Source: Providencia vermicola (GTDB lineage Bacteria; Pseudomonadota; Gammaproteobacteria; Enterobacterales; Enterobacteriaceae). From it: a DNA stretch of 64,000 nucleotides. The DNA is taken from the NCBI RefSeq assembly GCF_020381325.1, contig NZ_JAGSPI010000004.1:231588-295587 (forward strand), read 5' to 3'. Position numbers and translations under genes: made by a program. Below, piece after piece: positions 62,785 through 64,000 of this stretch (positions are counted from its first letter, which is position 1; each line of letters begins with the position of its first letter). Under the pieces are notes generated by a model, which made no database searches, had not been told where the DNA came from, and saw nothing but the letters and a program-made list of their open reading frames with translations.

Positions 62785-64000
62785 TCAGGTCCTCTCTGTT
62801 TTACTCAACCACATTTCGTCCATTGCTCCACCACGGATTTGCATTGGATAAACGTGTTCGGTTTCATCAATATTGATATCAACAAATACTAAGCGTTGGT
62901 TTTCATTCACTTCCACAAGCGCTTGCTTGAGTTTGTCTTCCAGCTCATCAGGAGAAGCAATTGAAATCCCAACATGGCCATATGCCTGCGCTAATTTAAT
63001 AAAATCTGGGAGCGATTGCATATAGGATTGTGAATGGCGGCCTTGATAAATCATATCCTGCCACTGTTTCACCATCCCTAAAAAGCCATTATTGAGGTTC
63101 AGAACTAACACAGGCAAGCCGTATTGCAATGCTGTTGATAGCTCTTGGATATTCATCTGGATGCTGCCATCCCCCGTCACACAAACCACTGTTGAATTTG
63201 GATGGGCTAATTTCACCCCTAATGCAGCGGGTAAGCCAAAGCCCATCGTGCCGAGGCCACCCGAATTTATCCAATGTCTTGGTTTATCAAAAGGATAATA
63301 TAATGCGGCAAACATTTGATGCTGACCAACATCAGATGTCACATATGCCTCACCATTTGTTAAACGGTAAATCATTTCAATGGCTTGCTGTGGTTTGACT
63401 TTCGTTTGATTGGTTTCATAACGTAGACACTGTTTTTTGCGCCACTCTTCAATGTCTTTCCACCAATCTTTTAATGCATTTTCATCTTGTTTAGCTGAAG
63501 CTTGGTCTAATTGCCCTAACATTTGTTTTAAGGTTGATTTCGCATCACCAACAATCGGAATATCTGCATTTACCGTTTTTGAAATTGAGGTTGGGTCAAC
63601 GTCAATTTGGATCACCGTCGCATTCGGACAATATTTTTCTAAATTATTCGTAGTGCGGTCATCAAACCGCACGCCAACAGCAAAAATGACATCTGAATTA
63701 TGCATGACTTTATTTGCTTCATAAGTCCCATGCATACCTAACATCCCTACGGATTGCTTATGAGTTTCAGGAAATGCCCCTAGGCCCATCAACGTGGATA
63801 CAACAGGCAATTTTAATGACTCTGCTAGTTCAATGATTTCCGCTGAGCAATTGGCGTTAATCGCACCGCCACCAATATAGAAGACGGGTTTTTTCGCAGC
63901 GACTAATTTAGATAGTGCTTTTTTGATCTGCCCTTTGTGCCCTTGCAGTGTAGGGTTATACGAGCGTAAAGAAACAGATTCAGGGTAATGATAAGGAAAC
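62785..64000 (-). CDS. ilvI: Acetolactate synthase III large subunit (3' part)
   Basis: Thiamine-diphosphate enzyme of valine/leucine/isoleucine synthesis. Only the C-terminal about 405 residues are in the window; the frame is open to the right edge ([23 protein letters not shown] at the start of the visible part), so the 5' end lies beyond 64000. Visible: [39 protein letters not shown], and the TPP motif [29 protein letters not shown]. An internal Met at 63810 is not the start. Confidence 0.97.
   Translation of the reverse strand, partial: FPYHYPESVSLRSYNPTLQGHKGQIKKALSKLVAAKKPVFYIGGGAINANCSAEIIELAESLKLPVVSTLMGLGAFPETHKQSVGMLGMHGTYEANKVMHNSDVIFAVGVRFDDRTTNNLEKYCPNATVIQIDVDPTSISKTVNADIPIVGDAKSTLKQMLGQLDQASAKQDENALKDWWKDIEEWRKKQCLRYETNQTKVKPQQAIEMIYRLTNGEAYVTSDVGQHQMFAALYYPFDKPRHWINSGGLGTMGFGLPAALGVKLAHPNSTVVCVTGDGSIQMNIQELSTALQYGLPVLVLNLNNGFLGMVKQWQDMIYQGRHSQSYMQSLPDFIKLAQAYGHVGISIASPDELEDKLKQALVEVNENQRLVFVDINIDETEHVYPMQIRGGAMDEMWLSKTERT

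Noticed and set aside
63785-63810. Met at 63810 as the start of the ilvI-like gene
   Set aside because: The frame stays open to the window edge with clear IlvI sequence upstream, so this Met is internal.

Overview
The window is a chromosomal segment from a gammaproteobacterium of the order Enterobacterales. It most likely comes from the Morganellaceae, and Providencia or a close relative is my best guess. The basis is near-E. coli protein sequences, low GC content, an ERIC-type repeat, a 6S RNA between zapA and the 5-formyl-THF cyclo-ligase gene, and a DUF721/DciA gene between secM and lpxC. The genus is an inference, not a demonstrated fact.

Layout. (1) 1-14.4 kb: the glycine cleavage genes gcvT-gcvH with an ERIC element directly after gcvH; the ubiI-ubiH-pepP-ygfB cluster; zapA, 6S RNA and the cyclo-ligase gene; serA, rpiA, argP, yggE, argO and mscS. 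This matches the E. coli 65-66 min block. (2) 14.5-18.9 kb: yacL, a VOC-family gene, acnB and a second VOC gene. From here on the order follows the E. coli 2-3 min block, so there is a rearrangement junction between mscS and yacL. (3) 19.0-23.7 kb: an AT-rich accessory island between acnB and lpd. It carries a full-length polymorphic toxin with its immunity gene, an orphan toxin cassette sharing a 604-bp near-identical arm with the full-length gene, fragments of at least one more toxin, and additional immunity-like genes. (4) 23.8-31.1 kb: lpd, aceF, aceE and pdhR (pyruvate dehydrogenase complex and its repressor), with a perfect PdhR operator upstream of pdhR. (5) 31.6-36.5 kb: nadC and ampD (divergent), then the type IV pilus genes ppdD-hofB-hofC. 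(6) 36.6-42.7 kb: coaE-zapD-yacG, mutT, secA-secM and a DciA-like gene. (7) 42.7-60.6 kb: lpxC and the complete division/cell-wall (dcw) cluster from ftsZ back to mraZ, all on the minus strand and mostly overlapping, with recognisable MraZ boxes. (8) 61.1-64.0 kb: cra, ilvH and the 3' part of ilvI, which runs off the window.

How it fits together. Most of the window is core metabolism (one-carbon, ubiquinone, serine, pyruvate, NAD, branched-chain amino acids), envelope synthesis and cell division. The only clearly accessory part is the toxin/immunity island. Its architecture is one expressed gene followed by silent C-terminal cassettes that share a recombination arm. That matches the displaced-cassette logic of CDI and Rhs loci, but the N-terminal half is one I do not recognise and no delivery machinery lies nearby. 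It is the best candidate here for an undescribed system. Other points worth a look are a hairpin that would hide the ppdD ribosome binding site and start codon, a variant SecM arrest sequence, and retention of a DciA-like protein.
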